Assembly: GCA_036734945.1 (NCBI GenBank)
Contig: DAIMXP010000028.1
Location: forward strand, 6,250-70,249
DNA from: UBA4733 sp036734945
Lineage (GTDB): Bacteria > Chloroflexota > UBA4733
Direction: 5' to 3'
Length of the DNA: 64,000 nt
Numbering within the stretch: the first letter of the stretch is position 1; each line of letters opens with the position of its first letter. Below, one piece after another: positions 42,145 through 50,296 of this stretch. The notes beneath the pieces were generated by a model that was not told where the DNA came from, did not search any database, and saw nothing but the letters and a program-made list of their open reading frames with translations. The position numbers were made by a program, and so were the translations under genes.

Positions 42145-43891
42145 GCAGTTGGCTACCTTTCGCCAGCGCGGGGGCGTGCTGGTGGAGCTGGTAGGACCTG
42201 GACCCGAGGCCGGCAGCGAGCGCCTCTACCAAAGTTACATCTATACCGGCGCCAGCCTGGAAATCGTCGCCGTCGACCCGGCGACCGGCGAGGCTCGGGT
42301 CTTCCCCAGCCCCGTTTCCACCGAGTATGGCGCCTGGGGGATGACGCTTGGCGCCGACGGCAACCTCTACATTGGCACGCTGCCGCACGCCCACCTCTTC
42401 CGCCTTGATCCGCGGCGCGGCGTGCTGGAGGACATCGGGCAGCCCAGTCCGCACGAGCAATACATCTGGCAGCTCACCGCGGCGCCCGACGGACGGCTCT
42501 ACGGCTGTACCTACCCATCGGCCGGGCTGGTGCGTTTCGACCCGGCGACAGGACACAGCGAAGATTTGGGCCGGATGGATGACGAAGAGCAGTACGCTCG
42601 CTCTGTAGCAGCAAGTGACGACGGCTTTGTCTACATCGGTATTGGCACCAGCCACGCTGGTGTGGTTGCCTACGACGTCGCCAGTGGTACACACCGGGAG
42701 TTGCTGCCGGAGGTCTACCGCAGCACCGGCACGGCGGCCGTCCAGCGCGGGGCCGACGGCCGCGTCTATGCCCAGGTCGCCGGTCAGTGGTTCCGGCTTG
42801 CGCGCTGGGAGGCGCAGCCCGTGACCGATGCCGAGGTAGTGGGGCCAGTGCCGCGCAACCGGTTGCACGATGGCCGGTTGGTCGACACGAGCGGCGGCGG
42901 GGTACGCCTGCACCGGCCTGACGGCGCGGTTCAGACGATCGGCCCGCTGCGCTACGCCGGCGGACTCATCCGCGTCTTTCGGCTCGCCCCCGGCCCGGAT
43001 GATTTGCTCTACGGCAGCGCCGTCCTGCCGGCCCACTTCTTTGCTATCGACCCGCAACATGGTACGCAACACTACTTTGGTCAGGTCGGCGGCGGCGAGC
43101 TCTATAGCCTGCTGCGCTACGGCGAGGACCTGCTTCTGGCCGCCTACTCCGGACTGGCCCCGTTGATGCGCTTTGACCCGCATCGTCCCTTCGCGTCCGC
43201 CAGCGGGGCCGAAGGCAATCCCTTGCTGGTCACCTATCCAGACCAGGAGGGTAGCTGGCGTCCCATGGCAATGATCGCGGGACCAGGTGGCGCAGTGTAC
43301 CTGGGCGCCGTCTCCGGCTACGGGAAGTTGGGCGGCCCGCTCACCGTCTGGGACCCGGCCACCAACCAAGTCGACAGCTACCTTCATCTGGTACGCGATC
43401 AGAGTGTCGTCACCCTGGCAACGGCGGGCGACTATATTGCCGGCGGCACGAGCGTTGGGGGCGGCGGGGGCAGCCGGCCCACACAGACGGAGGCGCGGCT
43501 CTTCCTCTGGGATCCCCGTTCGCGTCAGAAGCTGTTTGAGACGGCGCCGGTGCCTGGCGCTCGGGAACTGACCGATCTCCTTCAGGCGCCGAATGGACTG
43601 ATCTTCGGCATCGCCGGCGGCGAGACGCTCTTCGCCTTCGATGCTACCACTCGCTCAGTCATGCATACGGCGCCCCTGCCGTTCCGCGGTGTTCCTTACA
43701 ACAGCGTCGCGCTCGGTCCCGATGGAGGCATCTGGGGACTTGCCAACCGGGGCGTCTTCCGGATCGACCCGACCACGCGCGAGGTTCGGCTGGTGGCGGA
43801 GGCGCCCGAGCCGGTGACCGCCGGCTTCGCCCTGACGGGGGACCGACTCTACTTTGCCTGCGGGGCCAACATCTATCGCTACGCCCTGTGA
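42137..43891 (+). CDS. Beta-propeller protein (SMP-30/NHL-like repeats)
   Basis: The 584-residue protein is built from repeats of the form G-x-x-Y-x-G-T/x-P-x-x-x-L-x-x-x-D-P: GNLYIGTLPHAHLFRLDP, GRLYGCTYPSAGLVRFDP, FVYIGIGTSHAGVVAYD and GGIWGLANRGVFRIDP near the end. The repeats suit a seven- or eight-bladed propeller. There is no signal peptide and no recognisable catalytic motif, so it may bind or hydrolyse sugar lactones. It is the last gene of the M55/isomerase group. Confidence 0.7.
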   Translation: MFEQLATFRQRGGVLVELVGPGPEAGSERLYQSYIYTGASLEIVAVDPATGEARVFPSPVSTEYGAWGMTLGADGNLYIGTLPHAHLFRLDPRRGVLEDIGQPSPHEQYIWQLTAAPDGRLYGCTYPSAGLVRFDPATGHSEDLGRMDDEEQYARSVAASDDGFVYIGIGTSHAGVVAYDVASGTHRELLPEVYRSTGTAAVQRGADGRVYAQVAGQWFRLARWEAQPVTDAEVVGPVPRNRLHDGRLVDTSGGGVRLHRPDGAVQTIGPLRYAGGLIRVFRLAPGPDDLLYGSAVLPAHFFAIDPQHGTQHYFGQVGGGELYSLLRYGEDLLLAAYSGLAPLMRFDPHRPFASASGAEGNPLLVTYPDQEGSWRPMAMIAGPGGAVYLGAVSGYGKLGGPLTVWDPATNQVDSYLHLVRDQSVVTLATAGDYIAGGTSVGGGGGSRPTQTEARLFLWDPRSRQKLFETAPVPGARELTDLLQAPNGLIFGIAGGETLFAFDATTRSVMHTAPLPFRGVPYNSVALGPDGGIWGLANRGVFRIDPTTREVRLVAEAPEPVTAGFALTGDRLYFACGANIYRYAL

Positions 43892-44046
43892 GCCAACTCC
43901 TGCACCAGCGTCTTGCACCGTCCGAGCCCATCTTCCAGGTTCTGCACAACCATGCGAGTCGCTTCGGCGCGGGCAACCGCCTCGATACGCTCCGCGGCGC
44001 TGAGGGGCTGCCCCCTTGCCACTGACGCCTTCAGCAGCGGCGCCAT
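43879..44046 (-). CDS. Small unidentified ORF, possibly a C-terminal gene remnant
   Basis: The 55-residue frame (APLLKASVARGQPLSAAERI, then AVARAEATRMVVQNLEDG) has protein-like composition and overlaps the propeller gene's 3' end by 13 bases. No ribosome-binding site is convincing. It looks like the final helices of a larger enzyme whose body is missing. I cannot name the family. Confidence 0.3.
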   Translation of the reverse strand: MAPLLKASVARGQPLSAAERIEAVARAEATRMVVQNLEDGLGRCKTLVQELAHRA

Positions 44047-44132
44047 GGCAACCGCATCCTGTCGGCGCGCCCCCCGAGGTCCTGCAACTGCCTCGCGCTG
44101 GTGGCGTCCTGTACTCACGCCTTTCGTAAGCT

Positions 44133-45707
44133 CTAATCGCCGAGGAAGCCGCGGGCGATATCCGGAACCTGCTTGAGCAGGTCATTGAGCGGACCATCAA
44201 CCTGTTGGGCAAACTGGACGGCGCTGATCTTGCCTTGCAGCACCTGGCTGTATATGGGCGTAAAAAGGGCGACCATTTTGGGATAGATGGTGGTGACGGG
44301 CGTGTACTGGTAGTGGTTGTTCTCCAGCATATCCAGCACCATCTGGAAATTGCGGCCCACCGTACCCGGCACTTGTGGCTTGAGGAAATCATTCGACTCC
44401 GCCACTTTGCGAAACGGCGGTACGCCCAGGCCATCCTTGGCGACGAGTTGGCTCTCGCCGACCTGGCCAGTGACGAATGCCGCTAGGGCAAAGGCATTCT
44501 CCGGCGATTTCGTGCCAGACGCTACCATGACCGAGTCGGCCGGATTGCGCGTGAACGCTCCCGCCTTACCGCTCGGCATGGGCGCCATGTCGTAGTTGAC
44601 ATCCTGTTTCTTGGCGGCGATATAGAAGGCCTCCGTGACGTTATTTGCCCACATGGCGATTTTGCCGTCGATAAACGCGAGTAGCGTATCGCCGAGCGCT
44701 TTCGCCTCATCGGCGTTGGGGTGGACGTGATACTTGTTGATCAGGTCGGCGTGGTACTGGAAACCATCGGTCGTCTCCGGCATCGTGATCGTCGACTTGG
44801 TGTGATCGGCGTTGAGGATCGTACCGCCGTTCCCCCAGATGGTCTCCAGGCTGTCGCGCCAGTCGAGGGGCCAGCTCACTCCAAAGGTCTTGCCGGCGCC
44901 AGTGCCGGTCGTGAGCTTCTGCGCTCGTGTGACCAACTCATCCCACGTCCAGGTAGGATCGCCCCACTTCGCGGGCGGTAGCGCCACACCGTGAGCGGCG
45001 AACACATCCTTGTTGTAGAAGATGACGATGGGCTGGAGATCCAGCGGCATAGTGAGCAACTTGCCGCCGATGTGCGCCTTGTTCCATTCTTGCGGAAAGT
45101 ATGTGTCACTGGCGATCTTCGCTCGTGCGGCGTACGAGGTCAGATCAAGCAGCAACCCCTGGGCGTAGAAGCCGGGCATCCACTTGGTCTCAATGTCGGC
45201 GGCATCGGGCGAGGTCCCTCCGGCGGCCAGCACGATCAGCTTTTGCTGCAAGTCCTGGCCCGCGAACAGTTCGACGTTGACCTTGACCCCAGGCTGCTGC
45301 TGCTCGAAGGCGCTGACGATATCGCCTTCGTCGACCGAGAACGGCTTACTGGTGTTCTGGGTGGTGTAGCGAAGCTGGACGCCAGCGGCAGAAGCGCTGC
45401 TGGCAGCGGCCACCGGGGTCGAACTGGTGGTGACGGCCGATTGACTGGTCGTTACCGCGCTGCTGGTGGTCGCCAACGCGCTTGTGGACGTTGCCTGCGT
45501 GACGGTAGTGCCGGCTGCGGGAGCGGTGGACGTGACAGGGACACTGGCAGCGGCGCTGGTGCTCAAGGCAGAGGACGCCGTGGCGGAGGCCAGTGTTGTC
45601 GTCCCAGCCGAGCCGCCGCAGGCGTCCAGCAAAGCCGTTCCGGCGAGTAGGAGCATCGTCGCGGCGCTGGTCTGGAGGATCCTACGTCGCGTCAGTACCT
45701 TGGCCAT
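44133..45707 (-). CDS. Extracellular solute-binding lipoprotein (SBP4)
   Basis: The 524-residue protein has a signal with LTRRRILQTS (Tat-like), a lipobox ending LLDAC with the Cys near residue 30, and a Ser/Thr/Ala/Val tether to about 105. A binding-protein fold follows (VDEGDIVSAFEQQQPGVKVN, GDPTWTWDELVTRAQKL, FVTGQVGESQLVAKDGLGVP). Start ATG 45707 has AAAGGA upstream. The promoter lies at 45794-45822. No transporter partners are adjacent. Confidence 0.87.
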   Translation of the reverse strand: MAKVLTRRRILQTSAATMLLLAGTALLDACGGSAGTTTLASATASSALSTSAAASVPVTSTAPAAGTTVTQATSTSALATTSSAVTTSQSAVTTSSTPVAAASSASAAGVQLRYTTQNTSKPFSVDEGDIVSAFEQQQPGVKVNVELFAGQDLQQKLIVLAAGGTSPDAADIETKWMPGFYAQGLLLDLTSYAARAKIASDTYFPQEWNKAHIGGKLLTMPLDLQPIVIFYNKDVFAAHGVALPPAKWGDPTWTWDELVTRAQKLTTGTGAGKTFGVSWPLDWRDSLETIWGNGGTILNADHTKSTITMPETTDGFQYHADLINKYHVHPNADEAKALGDTLLAFIDGKIAMWANNVTEAFYIAAKKQDVNYDMAPMPSGKAGAFTRNPADSVMVASGTKSPENAFALAAFVTGQVGESQLVAKDGLGVPPFRKVAESNDFLKPQVPGTVGRNFQMVLDMLENNHYQYTPVTTIYPKMVALFTPIYSQVLQGKISAVQFAQQVDGPLNDLLKQVPDIARGFLGD

Positions 45708-45793
45708 GGATATGGTTCCTTTCTAGAGACGCTCCGGCCAACGTTGCCGGTGCGGCCGGTAGCGCCAACCTTAGCCGCTCGACCGCGATCGAC

Positions 45794-45822
45794 ATTGTAG
45801 CGGCAAGCGGGCAAGGCTGCAA
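45794..45822 (-). promoter_or_regulatory. Promoter of SBP4
   Basis: On the minus strand, TTGCAG (45817-45822), a 17-base spacer and TACAAT (45794-45799) lie in the short gap between SBP5 and SBP4. The gene for SBP4 is therefore not only a read-through product of SBP5 transcription. Confidence 0.55.
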
Positions 45823-45845
45823 GAATGCCTGTACTCGCCCAGCGG

Positions 45846-47378
45846 CTACTTCGCCAACTGGTCGAGCAGCGGCTGGACCTGCTGGTTAATCGTCTGAAGG
45901 CTATCCTTGACTGCCCGCGAGCCGTCCCAAGACTTCGCCATTTCCTTGTTGGCAATACTGCGGATGTCCAGGTTGGCGCCGCTGCTGGCGACCACGCGGG
46001 AGTAGGTGGCGGCAGCCGGCAGTTGGTCCGTATGCTGCACGCCGGCGTCCTGGAAGGGCTTCTGGTAGCCGGCGCCTTCAGCCAGCGATTTGCGGCTGGG
46101 CATGCGCCCGGTGTCGGCGGCGAAGGTGGTCAGGAACTCCGGGCTGACCAGGTACTTGAGGAAAGTCCAGGCGTTGTCGACCTCCTTGCTGCCCTTGGGT
46201 ATTTGCAGGCCGTCCGGGAAGGCCGCAGTGCTGTTCTTGCCGCTGGGACCCTTCGGGTAGGGGGCCACGGCCCAGGCCAGGTTGGCCTTGTTCTTTTGCA
46301 CGAGCGACAGAATCGTTGGCCCATCGACCAGATCCATCGCGTAGGTGCCGAACCAGAATCCACCGAGCTGCGGGTTCGCCTTGAGTTCGGCGGCGGTCGG
46401 CGAACTATGGTCTTTCTGTATCATATTGACCCAGAGGCTCACGGCGTCGATGACCCCTTGCTGGTCGAACATCGCCTTGGTGGGATTCTCGTCCTTATCG
46501 AAAAAGTCCGCGCCGTAGTCCCAGACCGGCATGCACCAGCGTGCGTAATCGTTATAGACGCGGATGCCGAACTGGCTCTTGTCCGGCCTGGTGAGCTTGA
46601 TCGCCGCGTCCTGCACGTCGGTCCAGGTCCACGTGGCGTCCGGCTCCTTGATGCCGGCAGCCTGGAACATCTGCGGCACGTAGTAGAAACCGACGACATA
46701 CAGATCGGTGGAGAGGCCGAGCTTGGCGCCTTGCCAGGTGAAGGCTTCGTAGGTGATGGGGTAGAAGTCGTCCAGGGGATACTTGTCGCGGGCAATGAGC
46801 GAACTGAGATCCTGCAGTGTCCCTTTGGCGGCATAGGAGGGGAAGACGATGTTGTTCAACATCACCACGTCCGGCGGCGCCCCGCCGGCCATCATCGTTT
46901 GGAGCTTGGTATAGTAGTCGCCGCCGGTTCCCGAGACGGCCACCTGCTTACCGGGGTTGGCGGCAACGTACTTCTTGGCGTAGCCATCATATTGGCCAGC
47001 CTCCGCCGGGTTCGAGACATAGGCCCAGAAGTTGACGGTACCGGCCTTCGGCACGACGTTCGCCACGGTGCTGGAGGTCGCCGTCGCTGCGCCGGCCTTG
47101 GTCGCACTGGTTGTGGTGGCCTTGACCGCCGAGGTGGCGATGCCGCTGGTCACAACGCCGGATGGCGTTGCGCTGCTGGTGGCCGCGGCGCCGCCGGGTG
47201 TACTCAGGACCGCCGTGCTTGCCGCAGTGGTTGCCGTACCCGTACCGGTGGACGCTGGCGAGGCGCCACAAGCCGCCAGCAGCGCCGTGCCGCCAGTAGC
47301 GAGAGCAAGGACGCTCAAACGGAGCGCCATTCGCCGGGAGATGGCAGAGGAGGACAATGGTCGCCCTGAGGCTGTCAT
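45846..47378 (-). CDS. Extracellular solute-binding lipoprotein (SBP5)
   Basis: The 510-residue protein from ATG 47378 (AAAGGA 10 bases upstream; the frame from 47420 would overlap the promoter) has SISRRMALRLS then a lipobox ending LLAAC. A Thr/Ser/Ala tether of about 75 residues leads into VNFWAYVSNPAEAG. Fold blocks are TWTWTDVQDAAIKLTRP, GGFWFGTYAMDLVDGP and WTFLKYLVSPEFLTTFA. It belongs to the maltose/multiple-sugar binding family. No permease is adjacent. Confidence 0.87.
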   Translation of the reverse strand: MTASGRPLSSSAISRRMALRLSVLALATGGTALLAACGASPASTGTGTATTAASTAVLSTPGGAAATSSATPSGVVTSGIATSAVKATTTSATKAGAATATSSTVANVVPKAGTVNFWAYVSNPAEAGQYDGYAKKYVAANPGKQVAVSGTGGDYYTKLQTMMAGGAPPDVVMLNNIVFPSYAAKGTLQDLSSLIARDKYPLDDFYPITYEAFTWQGAKLGLSTDLYVVGFYYVPQMFQAAGIKEPDATWTWTDVQDAAIKLTRPDKSQFGIRVYNDYARWCMPVWDYGADFFDKDENPTKAMFDQQGVIDAVSLWVNMIQKDHSSPTAAELKANPQLGGFWFGTYAMDLVDGPTILSLVQKNKANLAWAVAPYPKGPSGKNSTAAFPDGLQIPKGSKEVDNAWTFLKYLVSPEFLTTFAADTGRMPSRKSLAEGAGYQKPFQDAGVQHTDQLPAAATYSRVVASSGANLDIRSIANKEMAKSWDGSRAVKDSLQTINQQVQPLLDQLAK

Positions 47379-47431
47379 GCGCTGTGGTCCTTTGCTACAT
47401 GCTGTGCCGCACTCAGACACGCGGTACCCCG

Positions 47432-47460
47432 AGTATATCCAGTGTTATCGCCTGCTTCAA
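47432..47460 (-). promoter_or_regulatory. Promoter of SBP5
   Basis: On the minus strand, TTGAAG (47455-47460), a 17-base spacer and TATACT (47432-47437) precede ATG 47378 by about 54 bases. Confidence 0.6.
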
Positions 47461-47685
47461 TCGTCGTACCAGCCCCTCATTCATTGGCCCGTCCCAACGG
47501 CCGCCCACACGCACCGCGCGACCGCTATGGAACTGGCTGATCCCCGCCGTCTGCAGCATTGGAATGTGCTCCAGACGCAACCCCCCCGACGTCCGTCACA
47601 AGGCGGACCGCCGTAGCGAGCAGTCCTGACTCTATAGTATTATATCGTTCCTGAACACGTAGCCCGGCAGAGGAGGAGCAAGACG
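47461..47685. other. Divergent intergenic region with a decayed minus-strand coding stretch
   Basis: From about 47575 to 47432 a minus-strand frame reads like a protein tail (LEHIPMLQTAGISQFHSGRA, then MNEGLVRRLKQAI) without a start, which resembles the end of a TIM-barrel aldolase-like gene. Near 47637-47650 the plus strand has CTATAGTATTATAT, reminiscent of the ATAGTATnATACTAT operator seen at 29252-29270. It lies just before the isomerase gene. Confidence 0.3.
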
Positions 47686-48606
47686 GTGCTGGCGCCCTTC
47701 CCCCTTGGCGTCGTGAGCGACGAGATCGACCAGGATCTTGAGCATGTCTGTCAGGTCGCTGTCGACCTCGGCATGCAGGTTCTCGAGCTCAATACCCTCT
47801 GGGAGAAGCCGGCAGACCGCCTGGAGCCGGACGAGGTCGCCCGCGCTCACGACCTGCTGCGCCATTACGGCTTGCGCCTCGACGCGGTCAGCACCCTCGC
47901 CTTCAAGGCACTGGAACTGAGTGTGGAACCGGACCTCCGGCACTCCCCCCAGTTTGCCGAGCACATGGCCGCCATCCGGCGCGCCGCTCGCATCGCCCGT
48001 ACCCTGGCCGACGTTGCCATCACGCCGGCCGTGCGCATCTTCGCCTTCCGGCGCGAACCGATGAGCGGACTTGGCAACCCGTCGCCCATCCTGCCCGATG
48101 GGGGCGGCATCCCCGACAATGTCCTCCTGCGCATCGTGCAGGGGTTACGCCTGGCCTGTGATCTTGCGCGCGACGAAGGGGTGCACCTCCTCCTGGAGAA
48201 CGTGCGTTCCTGCTGGAACAACACCGGCGTCAATACGGCGCGTATCGTGGAGTTGACCAACCGGGCGGAACTCTCCATCCTCTGGGACCCGACCAACGAC
48301 TTCGTCTCCTGCGGCCGCCCCTACGCCAACGGCTACGCCGCCGTGAAGCCCTACATGGCGGCGGTCCACTGCAAAGACGCCAGCATCGTTGACCCGGCCA
48401 CCGGCCTCACCGCTTGGATGCCGATTGGGCAAGGCGCCGCCGACATGCCCGGCCAGATTGCTACCCTGTTGGACGATGGCTTCCGCGGCCCCGTGCTTCT
48501 GGAAACGCACTGGCGCGGTGACGGCCTCAGCCGGGAAGCCTCCAGCCGCCAATCCTTTGCAGGTTTGCAGGCGGCCATTGCGCAGCGCCAGACGGGGGCG
48601 CATTAA
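47686..48606 (+). CDS. Sugar phosphate isomerase/epimerase (xylose isomerase-like barrel) 2
   Basis: The 306-residue TIM-barrel protein from GTG 47686 (GAGGAGGAG upstream) has the metal-site pattern of the family: GMQVLELNTLWEKP, VHLLLENVRSCWNN (Glu), LSILWDPTNDF (Asp), MAAVHCKDASI (His) and GPVLLETHWRGDG (Glu). It is only distantly similar to the copy at 41240. It is followed after 62 bases by an SDR gene on the same strand, so a sugar oxidation-isomerisation pair is plausible. Confidence 0.85.
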   Translation: MLAPFPLGVVSDEIDQDLEHVCQVAVDLGMQVLELNTLWEKPADRLEPDEVARAHDLLRHYGLRLDAVSTLAFKALELSVEPDLRHSPQFAEHMAAIRRAARIARTLADVAITPAVRIFAFRREPMSGLGNPSPILPDGGGIPDNVLLRIVQGLRLACDLARDEGVHLLLENVRSCWNNTGVNTARIVELTNRAELSILWDPTNDFVSCGRPYANGYAAVKPYMAAVHCKDASIVDPATGLTAWMPIGQGAADMPGQIATLLDDGFRGPVLLETHWRGDGLSREASSRQSFAGLQAAIAQRQTGAH

Positions 48607-48668
48607 GCGCGGTCGCCCTCGCGCACAAACCCCGCCGGGCTCGGCGGCAACAACCGAACGGAGAGCGC

Positions 48669-49388
48669 ATGGAAGCACAACGTTTTACCGGGCGTGTGGC
48701 CCTCGTGACGGGTGGAAGCGGCGGACTCGGCCAGGCGGTCGTGGCAGCCTTCCTGGCCGAAGGCGCCCGTGTCGCTGCCGTTGGGCGCCACCATGCTGCC
48801 CTGGCGGAACTGCGCACGCTTTCCGGCGCAGACGCCTCCTTGTTTATTCTGGGGGTGGATTTGCTTGATGCCGCAGCAACCGACCATGCTGTCGGAGCCC
48901 TGCGGGAGTGGGGCGGCCGGCTCGACATCCTGGTAAACGCTGCCGGAGGCTACGCTGGCGGTAAGCCGATCGGGGAGAGCGCCGACGACGAGTGGCGCAC
49001 AATGCTCGACGCCAACCTGTTGACCGCCATGCACGCCTCACGCGCCGTCCTGCCCATCATGGTCGCCCAGAGAGGCGGGCGCATCATCAACGTCTCCTCC
49101 CGTGCGGCGCGTGCCATCGGGCGTAACACCGCCGCTTACAGCGTAGCGAAAGCCGGCCTGGAGACGCTGACCCTGGCAATGGCGGAAGAGTATCGCCAGC
49201 AACGCGTGACGGTCAATGCAGTTTCCCCCAGCGCCATCGCCACGCCGGCCATGCTGGTACACGCCACGGCCCAGCAGCGCGAGCGCTGGGTGCTGCCCGC
49301 CTCAATCGCCCGTGTGATCCTTTTCCTGGCCTCCGATGATGCGGCCGACGTCAGCGGCGCCATTATCCCGGTGTACGGTCGCGCCTGA
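48669..49388 (+). CDS. Short-chain dehydrogenase/reductase
   Basis: The 239-residue classical SDR has the cofactor motif TGGSGGLG at 15-22, LVNAAGG, the catalytic Ser in IINVSSRAAR, YSVAK with Tyr and Lys, and the VTVNAVSPSAIATPA loop. It keeps the C-terminal FLASDDAADVSGAIIPVYG that closes the family fold. ATG 48669 is preceded by GGAGAG. The substrate is probably a sugar or polyol handled with the isomerase upstream. Confidence 0.92.
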   Translation: MEAQRFTGRVALVTGGSGGLGQAVVAAFLAEGARVAAVGRHHAALAELRTLSGADASLFILGVDLLDAAATDHAVGALREWGGRLDILVNAAGGYAGGKPIGESADDEWRTMLDANLLTAMHASRAVLPIMVAQRGGRIINVSSRAARAIGRNTAAYSVAKAGLETLTLAMAEEYRQQRVTVNAVSPSAIATPAMLVHATAQQRERWVLPASIARVILFLASDDAADVSGAIIPVYGRA

Positions 49389-49431
49389 CCTCGTCGGAGA
49401 AGACGTAGCACAGTACGTCCGCGCCACCTGC

Positions 49432-50238
49432 CTATCTTTGCCCTGGTCCTTCCAATAGGCGGAGCAGTCGCGCAATCTCGGCTTCCAACGCTCGACGTGC
49501 CTGCGCTTCGCCAACGGCTCGCTGGGCTTCAGCATTCGCCCGCTCGGTAGCCGCCTGCGCCCGCTCCTCCGCCTCCTGCAACGCCACTTGGAGGTCCTGG
49601 CGCTGGCGCACCTCCTGCTGGAGACGCGGTTCGAGCTCCCAGAGCAGCGGGAAGAATTCACCGGTCTGCAAGTCGATGACACGTACCCATTCGCCCTCGA
49701 CGATCCAACCGATGGGGATAAGCGCGCTACGTAAGATGCCGTCGGCGTCGGCCAGCATGTGATCCATGCCAGCGGAGGTCGGGCTGGCGAGGTCATGGAA
49801 GCGCCAGGCTTGCAGCCGGGGCTCGGGGAAGAATTCGCCGCTCGGATCAAGCACGACGTACTCACGCACGCCTTCTCGCCGATACCAGTCCCGCTTCGCA
49901 GTCAGATCGCCGTTCTCCAAGGAACTTGGTGAGAGCACCTCAATCGTCAAATCCGGCGCTTTCCGCTCCTCCCAGAGCAGGTAGCGCCGTCTGATACGGT
50001 CCGGCACGCCAAAGGCCACCAGGACGTCCGGCTCCCGGTAGTCGTGCAGATTGCGAGGGTTGCGGTGTACTCGCAGCTCGCTCGCCACGAAACAGTCCTG
50101 GCCGCGCAGCCGTGTATAGAGGGGATAGAACAGATTCTGGATCGTCAGGTTGTGGTCCTGGCCGGCCAACGGTTCATCCTGTTCCTCATCATCGAGCAGG
50201 TCTGGAGGCCACTCGATGGCGACCGTATCGACGCTCAT
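49432..50238 (-). CDS. Uma2-family nuclease protein 2 with C-terminal coiled coil
   Basis: The 268-residue protein has the Uma2 core at residues 30-190 with Asp71 in REPDVLVAF, Glu100 in DLTIEVLSPSS and Lys115 in the KRDWYRREGVREYVVLD helix. After about residue 205 it continues as a heptad-like Arg/Glu/Ala/Gln helix ending near 262, predicted to be a coiled coil. This extended type is common among Chloroflexota and cyanobacterial Uma2 proteins. ATG 50238 is preceded by a GGAGG-rich stretch. Confidence 0.87.
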   Translation of the reverse strand: MSVDTVAIEWPPDLLDDEEQDEPLAGQDHNLTIQNLFYPLYTRLRGQDCFVASELRVHRNPRNLHDYREPDVLVAFGVPDRIRRRYLLWEERKAPDLTIEVLSPSSLENGDLTAKRDWYRREGVREYVVLDPSGEFFPEPRLQAWRFHDLASPTSAGMDHMLADADGILRSALIPIGWIVEGEWVRVIDLQTGEFFPLLWELEPRLQQEVRQRQDLQVALQEAEERAQAATERANAEAQRAVGEAQARRALEAEIARLLRLLEGPGQR

Positions 50239-50296
50239 CGCGCCTCCCCTCCCGTTCGCTACGCCCTACCATATTCGGAGCTGCGTGGTCAGCCTG

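Noticed and set aside
45825..47369. 514-codon open frame on the plus strand
   Set aside because: It is an exact antisense shadow of the SBP5 lipoprotein gene, with repetitive Gly/Arg/Asp composition.
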